From an uncultured Clostridia bacterium (GTDB lineage: Bacteria; Bacillota; Clostridia; Oscillospirales; Acutalibacteraceae), in contig CALFPM010000073.1 in assembly GCA_937919155.1 (NCBI GenBank), positions 1 through 24,985 on the forward strand: DNA of 24,985 nt, written 5' to 3'. The notes under the pieces are model-generated. The model was not told the origin of the DNA and did not search any database. It saw only the letters and a program-made list of their open reading frames with translations. Below, piece by piece: positions 14,815 to 23,323 of the stretch. Positions within the stretch are counted from its first letter, which is position 1; each line of letters opens with the position of its first letter. A program made the position numbers and the translations under genes.

Positions 14815-15522
14815 ATGAATTTTGAAGCGAAAATAAATAAATTTGTCGAGATTCTTATTGATTACAAAGGCTATGTCAAAGTTATTGAGGGTCTTGAAAA
14901 TACACTCAAGATTGCCGTTCTCGGTCTTGTGATTGGTATTGTTATCGGCACACTTATTGCAACGGTCAGAGTTATACCCAAATATAAAACTTTGCCCAGA
15001 GTGCTCAACTCGATATGCACATTCTATGTCGGCTTTTTCAGAGGCACACCTATGGTTGTTCAGCTTCTGCTTTTCTATTATGTTGCTTTGCCGCTTATGG
15101 GAATCAATCTGCCTTCAGTCAGCGTTGCCATTGCGGTTTTCGGCCTTAACAGCGGTGCGTACATATCCGAAATTATGCGAAGCGGTATTCAGTCTGTTGA
15201 TTACGGTCAGACTGAAGGCGGCAGATCAGTTGGTCTGAGCTTTTCAACAACAATGATGAAAATCGTTATTCCTCAGGCTGTCAAGAATATTCTTCCCACT
15301 CTGGGTAACGAATTCATCGTTCTTATAAAGGAAACATCAATCGTTTCATTCATAGGTGCGGCAGACCTTTATGTTGCTTTCAATTACATTGGTTCAAACA
15401 GCTATGAATTTATGGTGCCGTATCTTGCAATGGCAATAATCTATATTGTTATTGTCTGCCTCATTACAGTGCTTATCAAATTTATGGAAAGGAGCTTGAA
15501 GAAGAGTGATAGACGTAATTAA
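14815..15522 (+). CDS. Amino-acid ABC transporter permease
   Basis: This 235-aa inner-membrane permease is of the His/Glu/Gln/Arg/opine (HisM/GlnP) family. It has GLENTLKIAVLGLVIGIVIG near residue 25, FRGTPMVVQLLLFYY near residue 80, SGAYISEIMRSGI, and the EAA loop (QTEGGRSVGLS, then MKIVIPQAVKNILPTLGNEFIVLIKETS) that contacts the ATPase. About five membrane helices are predicted. Only one permease gene is present, so the complex is probably a homodimer. ATG 14815 follows AAAGGGAT. Its last 17 nt overlap the start of the ATPase gene, so translation is probably coupled. Confidence 0.94.
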   Translation: MNFEAKINKFVEILIDYKGYVKVIEGLENTLKIAVLGLVIGIVIGTLIATVRVIPKYKTLPRVLNSICTFYVGFFRGTPMVVQLLLFYYVALPLMGINLPSVSVAIAVFGLNSGAYISEIMRSGIQSVDYGQTEGGRSVGLSFSTTMMKIVIPQAVKNILPTLGNEFIVLIKETSIVSFIGAADLYVAFNYIGSNSYEFMVPYLAMAIIYIVIVCLITVLIKFMERSLKKSDRRN

Positions 15523-16300
15523 TCTCAAAAAGAGCTTCGGCAAGAATGAAGTTCTTAAAGGCATTGATATCACCATCAACAAGGGTGATGTTGTTGTGGT
15601 TATCGGTCCTTCAGGCTCAGGCAAATCAACGTTTCTCCGTTGCCTCAACTGTATGGAAGACCCCACGGGCGGCAACATAATTTTCAACGGTGTTGATATT
15701 GCGGACCCCAAGGTTGATATTAATATTCACCGCCGCCGTATCGGTATGGTGTTCCAGCATTTTAACCTTTTTAATAATAAGACTGTTATTCAGAATATTA
15801 TGCTTTCACCTGTTCATTGCGCTTTGTCTGACAGAAGAAAGGCTGTAATAAAGAATATTTTTTCGAAGAATAAGCAAGTTGTTCAGAGTGTTTCGGAAAT
15901 CAAACGGGAAGCAGAGGAAAACGCCCGCAAGCTTCTTGCAAGAATCGGTCTTGAGGATAAGGCGGATGCTTATCCCTCAACTCTTTCGGGCGGTCAGAAA
16001 CAGAGAGTGGCAATCATCCGCTCTCTTGCAATGAATCCCGATGTTATTCTTTTTGATGAACCCACTTCCGCACTTGACCCCGAAATGGTCGGTGAAGTTC
16101 TTGAACTTATGAAAGAACTTGCAAAATCTGGAATGACGATGGTTGTTGTTACCCACGAAATGGGCTTTGCCAAGGAAGTAGGTTCAAGAGTAGTGTTCAT
16201 AGACGAAGGCGTTATTAAGGAAGAAAATAATCCCGAAGGTTTCTTCAATAATCCTCAGAACGCCCGTCTCAAAGAGTTCCTTTCAAAGGTTCTCATGTAA
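15506..16300 (+). CDS. Amino-acid ABC transporter ATP-binding protein
   Basis: This 264-aa ATPase of the GlnQ/HisP family powers the transporter. Its nucleotide-binding motifs are complete: Walker A GPSGSGKS (34-41), Q-loop Gln84 in FQHFNLF, signature LSGGQ (160-164), Walker B ILFDE (181-185), D-loop SALD and switch His in VVVTHEM. Start GTG 15506 overlaps the permease end; GGAG lies 11 nt upstream. It is some 20-25 residues longer than usual because of an extra, basic, probably helical stretch at about residues 103-132 between the Q-loop and the signature (HCALSDRRKAVIKNIFSKNK and on). That region is where such ATPases contact the permease or regulators. ATP hydrolysis is expected to be normal. 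Confidence 0.94.
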   Translation: MIDVINLKKSFGKNEVLKGIDITINKGDVVVVIGPSGSGKSTFLRCLNCMEDPTGGNIIFNGVDIADPKVDINIHRRRIGMVFQHFNLFNNKTVIQNIMLSPVHCALSDRRKAVIKNIFSKNKQVVQSVSEIKREAEENARKLLARIGLEDKADAYPSTLSGGQKQRVAIIRSLAMNPDVILFDEPTSALDPEMVGEVLELMKELAKSGMTMVVVTHEMGFAKEVGSRVVFIDEGVIKEENNPEGFFNNPQNARLKEFLSKVLM

Positions 16301-16324
16301 TTTTAGTTTAAGGTGGTTTAGCTG

Positions 16325-17551
16325 ATGAAAACAAAGGCTGCCAATATTTTTTCTTCAATCAAATACGAGCTTTGTATTTTTCTGTTGCTCGCAATTCAGG
16401 CGGTATTTACCATTTCGCCGTTCTTTTTCTATGTAGGTGAGCACACGCGTCTTTATTATCTCATTGATTTTTCAATGGGAAAAACCTCAAGGCTTCTGGT
16501 CGGTTCAATTGTAAAGCTGCTTAATGCAGATCCCTCACCTGAATGGATCGGAGGCTTCGCCACCGTTGTTCTGGCTTTGGTTTTGCTGATGTCCTCGATT
16601 GTTATCGGTAAGGTTATCAGAAGCGTAGGGAACGAATATAAGCCTCAGGTTTTGGTGCTGACAGCATTTTTGATCACGGGACTTTTTACATTTTCGGGTT
16701 TCTCCGAATTTTTGGGAGTGCTTGATATATGGATGTTCATTGCGGCTTTGCTGGCAGTAGTGTGCGCATTTAATAAGTATCTGCGCTGGTTTATTCCTGT
16801 TCTTTGTGTTGCGGGCGTGCTTGTGCACAATGCTTTTGCCATAACCTATTTCCCGTTTATTATACTTGTTGTGCTTTATCTTGCAGCCTCGGAAGAAAAG
16901 AAAGGTGTCAATATAACCGTTTTTGTTCTTTCATGCATTGCTACGGTTGCACTCACTCTATTTGTTACAATGAAGAGCACGGATGCTGTTACTGTTAACC
17001 AGCAGCAGATTTATGAGGCTCTGAAACACAGAGGCGGTTACACATATGATGACCACGGAATAGGATATATTCTGTTCTATCTGCTCGATATTCCTCCTGA
17101 ATATACCGGATATACTGCCGAAATGGTAGCTCAGGCTTCAATTTTTGAACGCTTTGTTATGATGATGAAATTTAACTTGAGCAGCATTTCACTTGGATAC
17201 ACTTTGGCGGTTACGGCTTCCGGAATTGCCGTTATTGCAGCGTTTTGGGTAATCTGGATAAAATGTATCCGTAATACTGCAGACAAGAGCAAAAGGTTTG
17301 TGTATCTGTGCTGTATGCTTTCGGTTCTGGCAATACCGGTGGGAATGCTTGTGGCATTCGACTTTATCCGTTGGTTCCAGGCATGCATAATCACTCAGTT
17401 CGGAATGGTAATGCTTATGTTCTACAAAAAGGATGAAGCATTTGAAAAGACCGCCGTTCAGCTCAGAGAATTTTTCGGCAACAAAAAACTTTTGCTTGCT
17501 TTGATTTTCATAGTTTACTCAACGGCGCAGCACATCGGTCAATCCGCATAA
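16325..17551 (+). CDS. Unknown polytopic membrane protein
   Basis: This 408-aa integral membrane protein has about nine or ten helices and I cannot assign a family. Between helices there are short loops such as YVGEHTRLYYLIDFSMGKTSR near residue 40 and a larger extracytoplasmic or cytoplasmic loop near residues 225-262 (VNQQQIYEALKHRGGYTYDD, DIPPEYTGYTAEMV). The pattern of aromatic-rich helices with one large hydrophilic loop is seen in surface-polysaccharide polymerases and GT-C transferases, but no DxD or similar motif is evident, so this is only a suggestion. It starts 24 nt after the ATPase stop behind AAGGTGG, with no terminator between, so it may be co-transcribed with the ABC operon. 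Confidence 0.75.
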   Translation: MKTKAANIFSSIKYELCIFLLLAIQAVFTISPFFFYVGEHTRLYYLIDFSMGKTSRLLVGSIVKLLNADPSPEWIGGFATVVLALVLLMSSIVIGKVIRSVGNEYKPQVLVLTAFLITGLFTFSGFSEFLGVLDIWMFIAALLAVVCAFNKYLRWFIPVLCVAGVLVHNAFAITYFPFIILVVLYLAASEEKKGVNITVFVLSCIATVALTLFVTMKSTDAVTVNQQQIYEALKHRGGYTYDDHGIGYILFYLLDIPPEYTGYTAEMVAQASIFERFVMMMKFNLSSISLGYTLAVTASGIAVIAAFWVIWIKCIRNTADKSKRFVYLCCMLSVLAIPVGMLVAFDFIRWFQACIITQFGMVMLMFYKKDEAFEKTAVQLREFFGNKKLLLALIFIVYSTAQHIGQSA

Positions 17552-17577
17552 AAAAAGGATGTGCAAAAGCACATCCT
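17550..17577 (-). terminator. Terminator of the epimerase gene
   Basis: On the minus strand a perfect 9-bp stem (AGGATGTGC/GCACATCCT, 17556-17577), a TTTT loop and a seven-T tail. The tail overlaps the stop codon of the converging plus-strand gene (17549-17551). Confidence 0.88.
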
Positions 17578-17583
17578 CAGCGA

Positions 17584-18519
17584 TTATATATTTGAGAAAC
17601 GGTTGTTTTTGATTATCTGATAGGCTTTGGTAAGCTCGATGATTCCGTCATCCAGTGAATACAGAGGTTTCCAGCCGAGACCTTCAAGCTTTTCGTTTGA
17701 AACAATGTAGTTTCTCTTGTCAGGGTCCTCACCGATGGGGGCCTCGATGTAAGTGAATTTGGGAAGAATCATTTTGATTCTTTCGCAAAGTTCGATTTTT
17801 GAAAGATTGGAATCGGAAAGTCCGCAGTTGTGAGTTCCGCCCTCCATTTTTTCAAAGTTTTCAATGGCAAACCAGAATGCATTTGCCGCATCTCTTACAT
17901 GAAGATAATTTCTCTTGAAATTTCCTTCAAAAATAACAAGAGTGCGGTCGAAAACTGCTCTGTAAACAAAATCGTTAACAAGCAGGTCGGTTCTCATTCT
18001 CGGTGAAGCACCGAAAAGGGTTGCAAATCGGAATGCGGTTGTTCCGCTTTCACTGAGCACTGCAGCTTCTGCCTCAACCTTGCTTTTTCCGTAAATGGAA
18101 ATAGGCTTTATGGGTGAGTTTTCAGTGCAGAATTTTTCACCTTCGCCAAGACCGTATCCGCTGTTGGTGCAGGGGAAAATGATTCGCTGACCTTTTTCTC
18201 TCAGACGAAGAATCATTTTGATTGCATCGTAGTTTATGGAATAAGCCGAGCAAGCTTCTTTATCGCAGATAGGGAATCCTGCAAGAGCGGCAAGAGGAAT
18301 GATGTAATCCTTTCCCTTCATTGCAGTTTTAACGGCATCTTCGTTGCGGGCGTCAGCGTTGATCATTGTGAATTTCGGGTCAGCGCAACACTCGAGCAAC
18401 GGATTCTGGTTGTAAAAAAGATTGTCAAGCACGGTCACGTTACAGCCTTTTGACAAAAGCAAAGGGACAAGCACTGAGCCTATGTAGCCTGCACCGCCCG
18501 TGACAAGGATGTTAAGCAT
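17584..18519 (-). CDS. NAD-dependent nucleotide-sugar epimerase/dehydratase
   Basis: This 311-aa extended short-chain dehydrogenase probably acts on a nucleotide-activated sugar. The Rossmann motif GGAGYIG is at residues 8-14, with Asp32 at the end of the second strand (prefers NAD). The catalytic set is Ser120 (CTNSGYG), Tyr143 and Lys147 (YGKSK). A KRNYLHVRDAANAF block, typical of sugar-nucleotide epimerases, lies near residue 205. The exact reaction (4-epimerase, reductase or dehydratase) is not readable. ATG 18519 is chosen over GTG 18528 because GGAAGTG lies about 6 nt before it. It has its own promoter and terminator. Its nearness to the sugar-modification operon at 19479-24935 suggests, without proof, a shared glycan pathway. 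Confidence 0.88.
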   Translation of the reverse strand: MLNILVTGGAGYIGSVLVPLLLSKGCNVTVLDNLFYNQNPLLECCADPKFTMINADARNEDAVKTAMKGKDYIIPLAALAGFPICDKEACSAYSINYDAIKMILRLREKGQRIIFPCTNSGYGLGEGEKFCTENSPIKPISIYGKSKVEAEAAVLSESGTTAFRFATLFGASPRMRTDLLVNDFVYRAVFDRTLVIFEGNFKRNYLHVRDAANAFWFAIENFEKMEGGTHNCGLSDSNLSKIELCERIKMILPKFTYIEAPIGEDPDKRNYIVSNEKLEGLGWKPLYSLDDGIIELTKAYQIIKNNRFSNI

Positions 18520-18549
18520 AAAAGTCACTTCCGTTCAATTGATACAGAC

Positions 18550-18578
18550 ACTTTACCACATTTTTTATATTAAGTCAA
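18550..18578 (-). promoter_or_regulatory. Promoter of the epimerase gene
   Basis: On the minus strand TTGACT (18578-18573), 17-bp spacer, TAAAGT (18555-18550) with TGG before it; the -10 context is the same 14 bases as at 11176-11189. Confidence 0.65.
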
Positions 18579-18605
18579 TTCTATAAAGCAGGGAGCCCGA
18601 TATCA

Positions 18606-19460
18606 ATGACAAAAAATATTCAATGGGATATCAAAACAAAAATCAAAACCGCGCTGATAATGTTTATCACAATTTTTGTGGGAATATTTTATGAAAGTGT
18701 CGGCAGAGACTGGACATCTTCAAAAATGATTATTACTCAGGTTGCGGCATCTGCGGCTTTTGCGGCGCTGGTTGCATTTACTGTTGATGCAAAGGCATAT
18801 TCTTTGAAATCTGCCAAAGGAATTGCAACTCTGGTTATGATTGCCTATGTTTTTGCTGTTATTGTTTCGCGCAATTTCTTCAAGCACGAGGCACTTCTTA
18901 TGCTTGTGTTTGCGCCGCTTATGCTCATTTGCTCACAGGTTACATTGCTTATGCCTGTTGCGGCGGTGATAAGCTGGTTTGTTGCACTTAAGCATGACGG
19001 TGTGGCTGTTATGTGCCTGCCTGCGGTTGTGGGTGCATCATTGGTGTGCCTTTCCACTCAGGTCAAGGATTCCCCTGTGTGGAAGAAAATTTTGTTTGCA
19101 GTTTCGGAATTTGCGGTAATTGCGGCGGCTGTTTTTTCGATATATAACAGACGTTATTTCCTTACAACATACGCTCTGATTACGGATATCTGGGATTCCT
19201 TGGGAATCATAGCAACTGTTGCAATTTTTATTGCATTGGCGGTTGTGTCAATCAAAAAGAAAAGACCCGTGGGCGAAATCTTCGGTTATATCGCATCATC
19301 GGCACTTGCGATTGTTATAATGTTTATGAACAGTGACTATTCACTGACCGCTTCGTGTGCAATGCTTATGGCAGTTACCGTGATATGTCAGGGCGGCCTG
19401 CCTGCAGAAGAAATCGGAGACAAGGCTTTGGAAACAATTTGCAAAAAACTTAAGAAATAA
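18606..19460 (+). CDS. Unknown polytopic membrane protein
   Basis: This 284-aa protein has about eight or nine hydrophobic helices, a short charged N-terminus (MTKNIQWDIKTKIKTA) and a basic C-terminal tail (ETICKKLKK). I do not recognise the family. No catalytic or transport motif stands out. The start ATG 18606 is 10 nt after GGGAG. It is divergent from the epimerase gene and ends at a two-way terminator facing the radical SAM operon, so it is a single-gene unit. No convincing promoter of its own was found beyond a possible TATAAA at 18582. Confidence 0.72.
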   Translation: MTKNIQWDIKTKIKTALIMFITIFVGIFYESVGRDWTSSKMIITQVAASAAFAALVAFTVDAKAYSLKSAKGIATLVMIAYVFAVIVSRNFFKHEALLMLVFAPLMLICSQVTLLMPVAAVISWFVALKHDGVAVMCLPAVVGASLVCLSTQVKDSPVWKKILFAVSEFAVIAAAVFSIYNRRYFLTTYALITDIWDSLGIIATVAIFIALAVVSIKKKRPVGEIFGYIASSALAIVIMFMNSDYSLTASCAMLMAVTVICQGGLPAEEIGDKALETICKKLKK

Positions 19461-19466
19461 AAAATT

Positions 19467-19500
19467 AACGGCAGGGCATCAAAGCCTTGCCGTTTGTTTT
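19467..19500. terminator. Bidirectional terminator with a stop codon in its loop
   Basis: An 11-bp stem with one G-T pair (19467-19477 with 19484-19494) and a 6-nt loop. The plus strand has a TTTGTTTT tail and the minus strand an AATTTTTTA tail. The TGA of the minus-strand radical SAM gene (19481-19479) lies in the loop. Confidence 0.88.
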
Positions 19501-21389
19501 ATATATGTGCAGTTGCTGTCTTTTCTGCCGTACCAGGCAACAATTCTTGCAAATTCTTCCCATGATGAAAATGGTCTGGATTTGACGGAAAGTCTGCAGT
19601 CCTCTTTACTGAGAACCGCTGATTTGCCGTTGAGCAGGTCGTTGAAATAGGATGAAAAATCATATTGCGTGCAGATTTCAAAATCAGTTGCAAATGGCTG
19701 CTTTAACATCTTTTTCTGAAATTCAAGCAACTGTGCAAAGAAATCTTTATCTTTAAAAAACTCTGACATAGACGGGGCAATTTCTTCAAAAAATTTGTCT
19801 GTCTCATAAACGGCGCAAAGATATGCGTATTCCTCAAGAGTCCACATAACATTGCCGAATCTGCTGTCGAAACAGGTGGGAGTGCCTTTTTCGTTTATCA
19901 CATCGTCAAGTCTGTGGCTGATTTCTTCAAACGCTTTTCCGATTACCGATGACGGATTGCTCAGCGCATAGTCAAGCAGAGAAGTGTAGAATTCTTTGTA
20001 TGAGCAGATTCCTTCGTTGTAAAGGTAAAGAACGATAAACTGAAGCAGACCCATATTATGGAAGCATTGCACCGCCGCCGAGAAAAGGTTCATTTTTTTC
20101 CAATCATCGCGGCTCATGGAATAGGTTTGCGTAACAATGCTTGAGTATTCGGGAATTTCATCGTCCGAATCTGCCTGCCTGTGAGGTTGGTTGAGGGGGA
20201 TTCTGGAAATTTTTATGCCGTATTTGTCTGTGTATTCTTTCTGACCCATTATTGAGCAGGGGAGCCACTCGCAGTTGTGGACATAAATTGAGTTGTGCTG
20301 ACCGAGTCGGAGAAGCTTATCAATGCCGTCAACAATGCTTTCGTATGTCTCGCCGGGAAGACCGAGAATAAGCTCTGTGTAGGTTGCAACACCTGCTTCG
20401 TTATACATCCGCATAAGTTCGGAATAATATTCGATGCTTATATTTTCTCTGCCGATGTTCTTCAGCACCTCGTCACTCATGGATTGGAATGAAAGTGTAA
20501 TTCCTTTGTTCAGCCCGCTTTCTTCCAGCTTCATTCCGATATCAAACACGGCTTTGGTACTGTTTTTTGCATATGAGGTCTGAAATCTTACGGGATATCC
20601 CGTGGCTTTTTTTGCTTCAACGATTTTATCCGTAATTTCGATGTCACGTTTGAACATTCCGAAGTTTGAGTCCGCGGAACCGAGACCGTAAACCTTGTTG
20701 CGGCTTATCCATTCAATGTCAGCATAGACTCTTTCTAAAGGGAATTTACGGATTTTGGATTTCATGTTGCTCCAATCGCAGTATGCACAGGAGTTGGGGC
20801 AGCCTCTTGATGTTTCAATCAAAGCCATGAATTCCATGTCGGGATTTTCAGCAAGAATTTTGTCAAAATATCCGTTGGCATAAGGTGATGGAAAATCGCA
20901 TTCATCCGATATCATTTTCGGATTTGTCAGAATTCCGTTTTCCGTTCGCATTGAAATGCCTGGTATATCTTCGGCTTTGTCAAAGCCGATCAATGCGCGC
21001 ATAAGACGGCGCAGAATAACTTCACCCTCGCCGTGGAGAAGATAATCGATGTAAGGGCATTCATCAAGCATACTGCCGTCAGGGGCAACGTGATGTCCGC
21101 CGAAAACTATTTTACATTCAGGATATTTTTCTTTTATTTTTTTTGCAACCGCTTTGTTGAAATTGCAGTTCCATATATAGGTTGAAAAAGCAACAAGAAA
21201 CGGGTCGCTTAATTTAGCCATAACTCTGTCAACGGATTCGCGAAGAAAAAATATGTTTTCAAGGCTGTATCCGTCAGCAATATCCTTGTCGGCAAAGGCG
21301 TATGCCGAAAGCTGACCTGCCGTGTAGGGCAGGTGGGCAGACTTGCCGTAGGGATAATTAACCTGAAAAAAATAAAATTTTCTTTTCAA
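19479..21389 (-). CDS. B12-type radical SAM enzyme (second paralogue)
   Basis: This 636-aa cytoplasmic enzyme has three parts. Residues 1-about 140 form a cobalamin-binding-like Rossmann domain (VAFSTYIWNCNFNKAVAKKI, IVFGGHHVAPDG, LLHGEGEVILRRLMRAL) without the DxHxxG histidine. A radical SAM barrel follows, with the 4Fe-4S ligands Cys197, Cys201 and Cys204 in SRGCPNSCAYCDW and later blocks ELILGLPGET. A C-terminal region of about 230 residues (QCFHNMGLL, FGNVMWTLEE, WYGRK) is shared with the neighbouring paralogue. Such class B enzymes methylate or rearrange unreactive carbons. The TTG start (21389) is supported by alignment of its first residues with the paralogue; the ribosome site AAAGG is distant. 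It is last in the operon, 21 nt after its partner. Confidence 0.9.
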   Translation of the reverse strand: MKRKFYFFQVNYPYGKSAHLPYTAGQLSAYAFADKDIADGYSLENIFFLRESVDRVMAKLSDPFLVAFSTYIWNCNFNKAVAKKIKEKYPECKIVFGGHHVAPDGSMLDECPYIDYLLHGEGEVILRRLMRALIGFDKAEDIPGISMRTENGILTNPKMISDECDFPSPYANGYFDKILAENPDMEFMALIETSRGCPNSCAYCDWSNMKSKIRKFPLERVYADIEWISRNKVYGLGSADSNFGMFKRDIEITDKIVEAKKATGYPVRFQTSYAKNSTKAVFDIGMKLEESGLNKGITLSFQSMSDEVLKNIGRENISIEYYSELMRMYNEAGVATYTELILGLPGETYESIVDGIDKLLRLGQHNSIYVHNCEWLPCSIMGQKEYTDKYGIKISRIPLNQPHRQADSDDEIPEYSSIVTQTYSMSRDDWKKMNLFSAAVQCFHNMGLLQFIVLYLYNEGICSYKEFYTSLLDYALSNPSSVIGKAFEEISHRLDDVINEKGTPTCFDSRFGNVMWTLEEYAYLCAVYETDKFFEEIAPSMSEFFKDKDFFAQLLEFQKKMLKQPFATDFEICTQYDFSSYFNDLLNGKSAVLSKEDCRLSVKSRPFSSWEEFARIVAWYGRKDSNCTYIKQTARL

Positions 21390-21410
21390 CTGATCACGAG
21401 CCTTTCGGAG

Positions 21411-23321
21411 TTACTTTGATTCAACAAGAGCGGGGTTGTTTGTGTAGAGTGTTGCGCCTTTTCGTCTGCCGTACCATACTGTTTCTTTTGCAAATGTGGG
21501 CCAATCTTCATATTTTTTCAGTGCTTTGAAGATATATGAAGTATTTTTCTTTTCCAATGCAGCGTTGCTGTCGGATGAAATATTCCTGAAGTATTCCATG
21601 AAATCATAGCCGCATTCAAATGCTTTTTCGCTTTCAAAAGGCATTTTGACTGCATTTGTCTGGAATTTGCAGAGCTCGGAATAAACATTTTCGTCAATTC
21701 CCAGAGGCTTCACATATTCTTCAATTATTCGATTGTATTCATCGGTGTTATATATCAATTCGAGGAAAAGACCTTCTTCAAAAAACCAGGTTACATTTCC
21801 GAAAACAGGGTTGCTGTGATTCCAGTCGCCCTCCAATGAGCCGTCAAGCTTGCGCTTTATTTCTCTGAAAAGTTCGCCTGTTTTGCCTTCGCTGTTAAGG
21901 CAGAAATCAAGCAGACCGCTGTAAAAATCATAATAATCAATGCCGAGTGCATAGTATGCGTAAATTGCAAAATATCTGAGCAGACCGAGGCTGTGGAAGC
22001 ACTGCAGACAGATTGAGAAAAGGTTTGCATGCACCCAGCCGTCCCTTGAAAGTGTGCTCGTGGAGCGAACAAGATAAGAATATTCGGGAATTCCGTCCTT
22101 CTTGCCGCTTGCAGAATGAATGTGATTAAACTGCACTTTCATCGGCTCAATCTTATGCTTTTTCATAAAATCGGGTTTGCACATGGGCGCATTGGGCAGT
22201 AATTCGCAGTAGTAAACGCTTATTGAGTTATGCTGACCTGCTCTGAGCAGCTTGCACAGTCCCTGACAAAAGCTTTCCGCCGTTTCACCGGGTAAGCCGA
22301 GAATAAGCTCGGAGTAGGTGGGGATATTCGCCTTGGTGTAGCTTGTCATCAGGTCGGAAAAATGCTCCATTGTGAGATTCTGACGGTTGATGTTTTTCAG
22401 TGCATCATCGCACAGAGTCTGATATGCCATTGTGGCGCCCTTGTCAAGACCTCTTGAATTAAGCGCTTTTGAAATACGGAAAACCCTTTCTGCACTGTTT
22501 TTTTCATAGCAGGGACGGAACACCTTGGGGAATCCCGTCTGCTTGTTGAGTTCAACAATATATTCCGCAATTTCTTCGTCACGCTCAAAAATGCCGAAGT
22601 TGGCATCGGCGCAGAAACAGTATTCAATGTTGTGATCGGAGAGCCATTTAAGCTCTGCTTTGACTTTTTCCATGGGGAAAAGTCTCAGCTTTTTATGGTT
22701 GCTCCAATCGCAGTATGCACAGTTATAGGGGCAGCCGCGGTTGGTTTCTATTATCGTATCAAACATCACGTCCGGGTTTTTTTCGATAATAGTGTCGAAA
22801 ACCCCCTTAAGGTAAGGTGACGGATAGTTCTCAACGCTTTCGGGGCAATGGGGTGCCGTCAAAATCTCGCAGCCGTCCGTATCTCTGAATGCAATTCCGT
22901 TGCAATCAGAAAGGTCCGTGCCGTCACGCAATGCCCTCAGCAGATTGGCCGTCACTTCTTCGCCTTCGCCGAGAGTGAGGATATCAATATAATCTTTTTT
23001 GAGAAATTCCATTCTGTCGGAAACGCTGTGACCGCCGAAAACAATAATACATTCGGGATATTTTGCTTTCACGGCTTTTGCAAGGGCCTTGTTGAATTCA
23101 ACATTCCACACATAAGTGGAAAAAGCGGCGATGTAAGGATTATCCATACCGTTTACTATAGCATCAATCTCATCCCTGCGGAAAATGATTTCCGGGAATG
23201 TGTATTCTGCCGCTATGTCAGGCTGAGCCTTGCAATATGCAACGATTGTTCCCGTTGCATAAGGAAGGTAAACGGATTTATCAAATGAAAATCCAACCTG
23301 AATGAAATAAACGTTTTTCAA
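21411..23321 (-). CDS. B12-type radical SAM enzyme (first paralogue)
   Basis: This 636-aa enzyme has the same layout as its downstream neighbour: a cobalamin-binding-like N-terminus (AAFSTYVWNVEFNKALAKAV, IVFGGHSVSD, LTLGEGEEVTANLLRAL), then Cys197, Cys201 and Cys204 in NRGCPYNCAYCDW at exactly the same positions, ELILGLPGET, and a C-terminal region with QCFHSLGLL, FGNVTWFFEE and WYGRR. Start TTG 23321 is preferred over TTG 23327, because AGGTG lies at normal distance from 23321 and the product then begins like the paralogue (MKNVYFIQVG). It starts 2 nt after the TGA of the nucleotidyltransferase/phosphatase gene. The two copies differ along their whole length, so this is an old duplication and each probably has its own step. 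Confidence 0.9.
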   Translation of the reverse strand: MKNVYFIQVGFSFDKSVYLPYATGTIVAYCKAQPDIAAEYTFPEIIFRRDEIDAIVNGMDNPYIAAFSTYVWNVEFNKALAKAVKAKYPECIIVFGGHSVSDRMEFLKKDYIDILTLGEGEEVTANLLRALRDGTDLSDCNGIAFRDTDGCEILTAPHCPESVENYPSPYLKGVFDTIIEKNPDVMFDTIIETNRGCPYNCAYCDWSNHKKLRLFPMEKVKAELKWLSDHNIEYCFCADANFGIFERDEEIAEYIVELNKQTGFPKVFRPCYEKNSAERVFRISKALNSRGLDKGATMAYQTLCDDALKNINRQNLTMEHFSDLMTSYTKANIPTYSELILGLPGETAESFCQGLCKLLRAGQHNSISVYYCELLPNAPMCKPDFMKKHKIEPMKVQFNHIHSASGKKDGIPEYSYLVRSTSTLSRDGWVHANLFSICLQCFHSLGLLRYFAIYAYYALGIDYYDFYSGLLDFCLNSEGKTGELFREIKRKLDGSLEGDWNHSNPVFGNVTWFFEEGLFLELIYNTDEYNRIIEEYVKPLGIDENVYSELCKFQTNAVKMPFESEKAFECGYDFMEYFRNISSDSNAALEKKNTSYIFKALKKYEDWPTFAKETVWYGRRKGATLYTNNPALVESK

Positions 23322-23323
23322 AA

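Noticed and set aside
21411..23321. DxHxxG cobalamin-binding histidine in the radical SAM enzymes.
   Set aside because: Looked for and not present; the N-terminal fold still fits class B enzymes, many of which lack this motif, so B12 binding remains likely but unproven.
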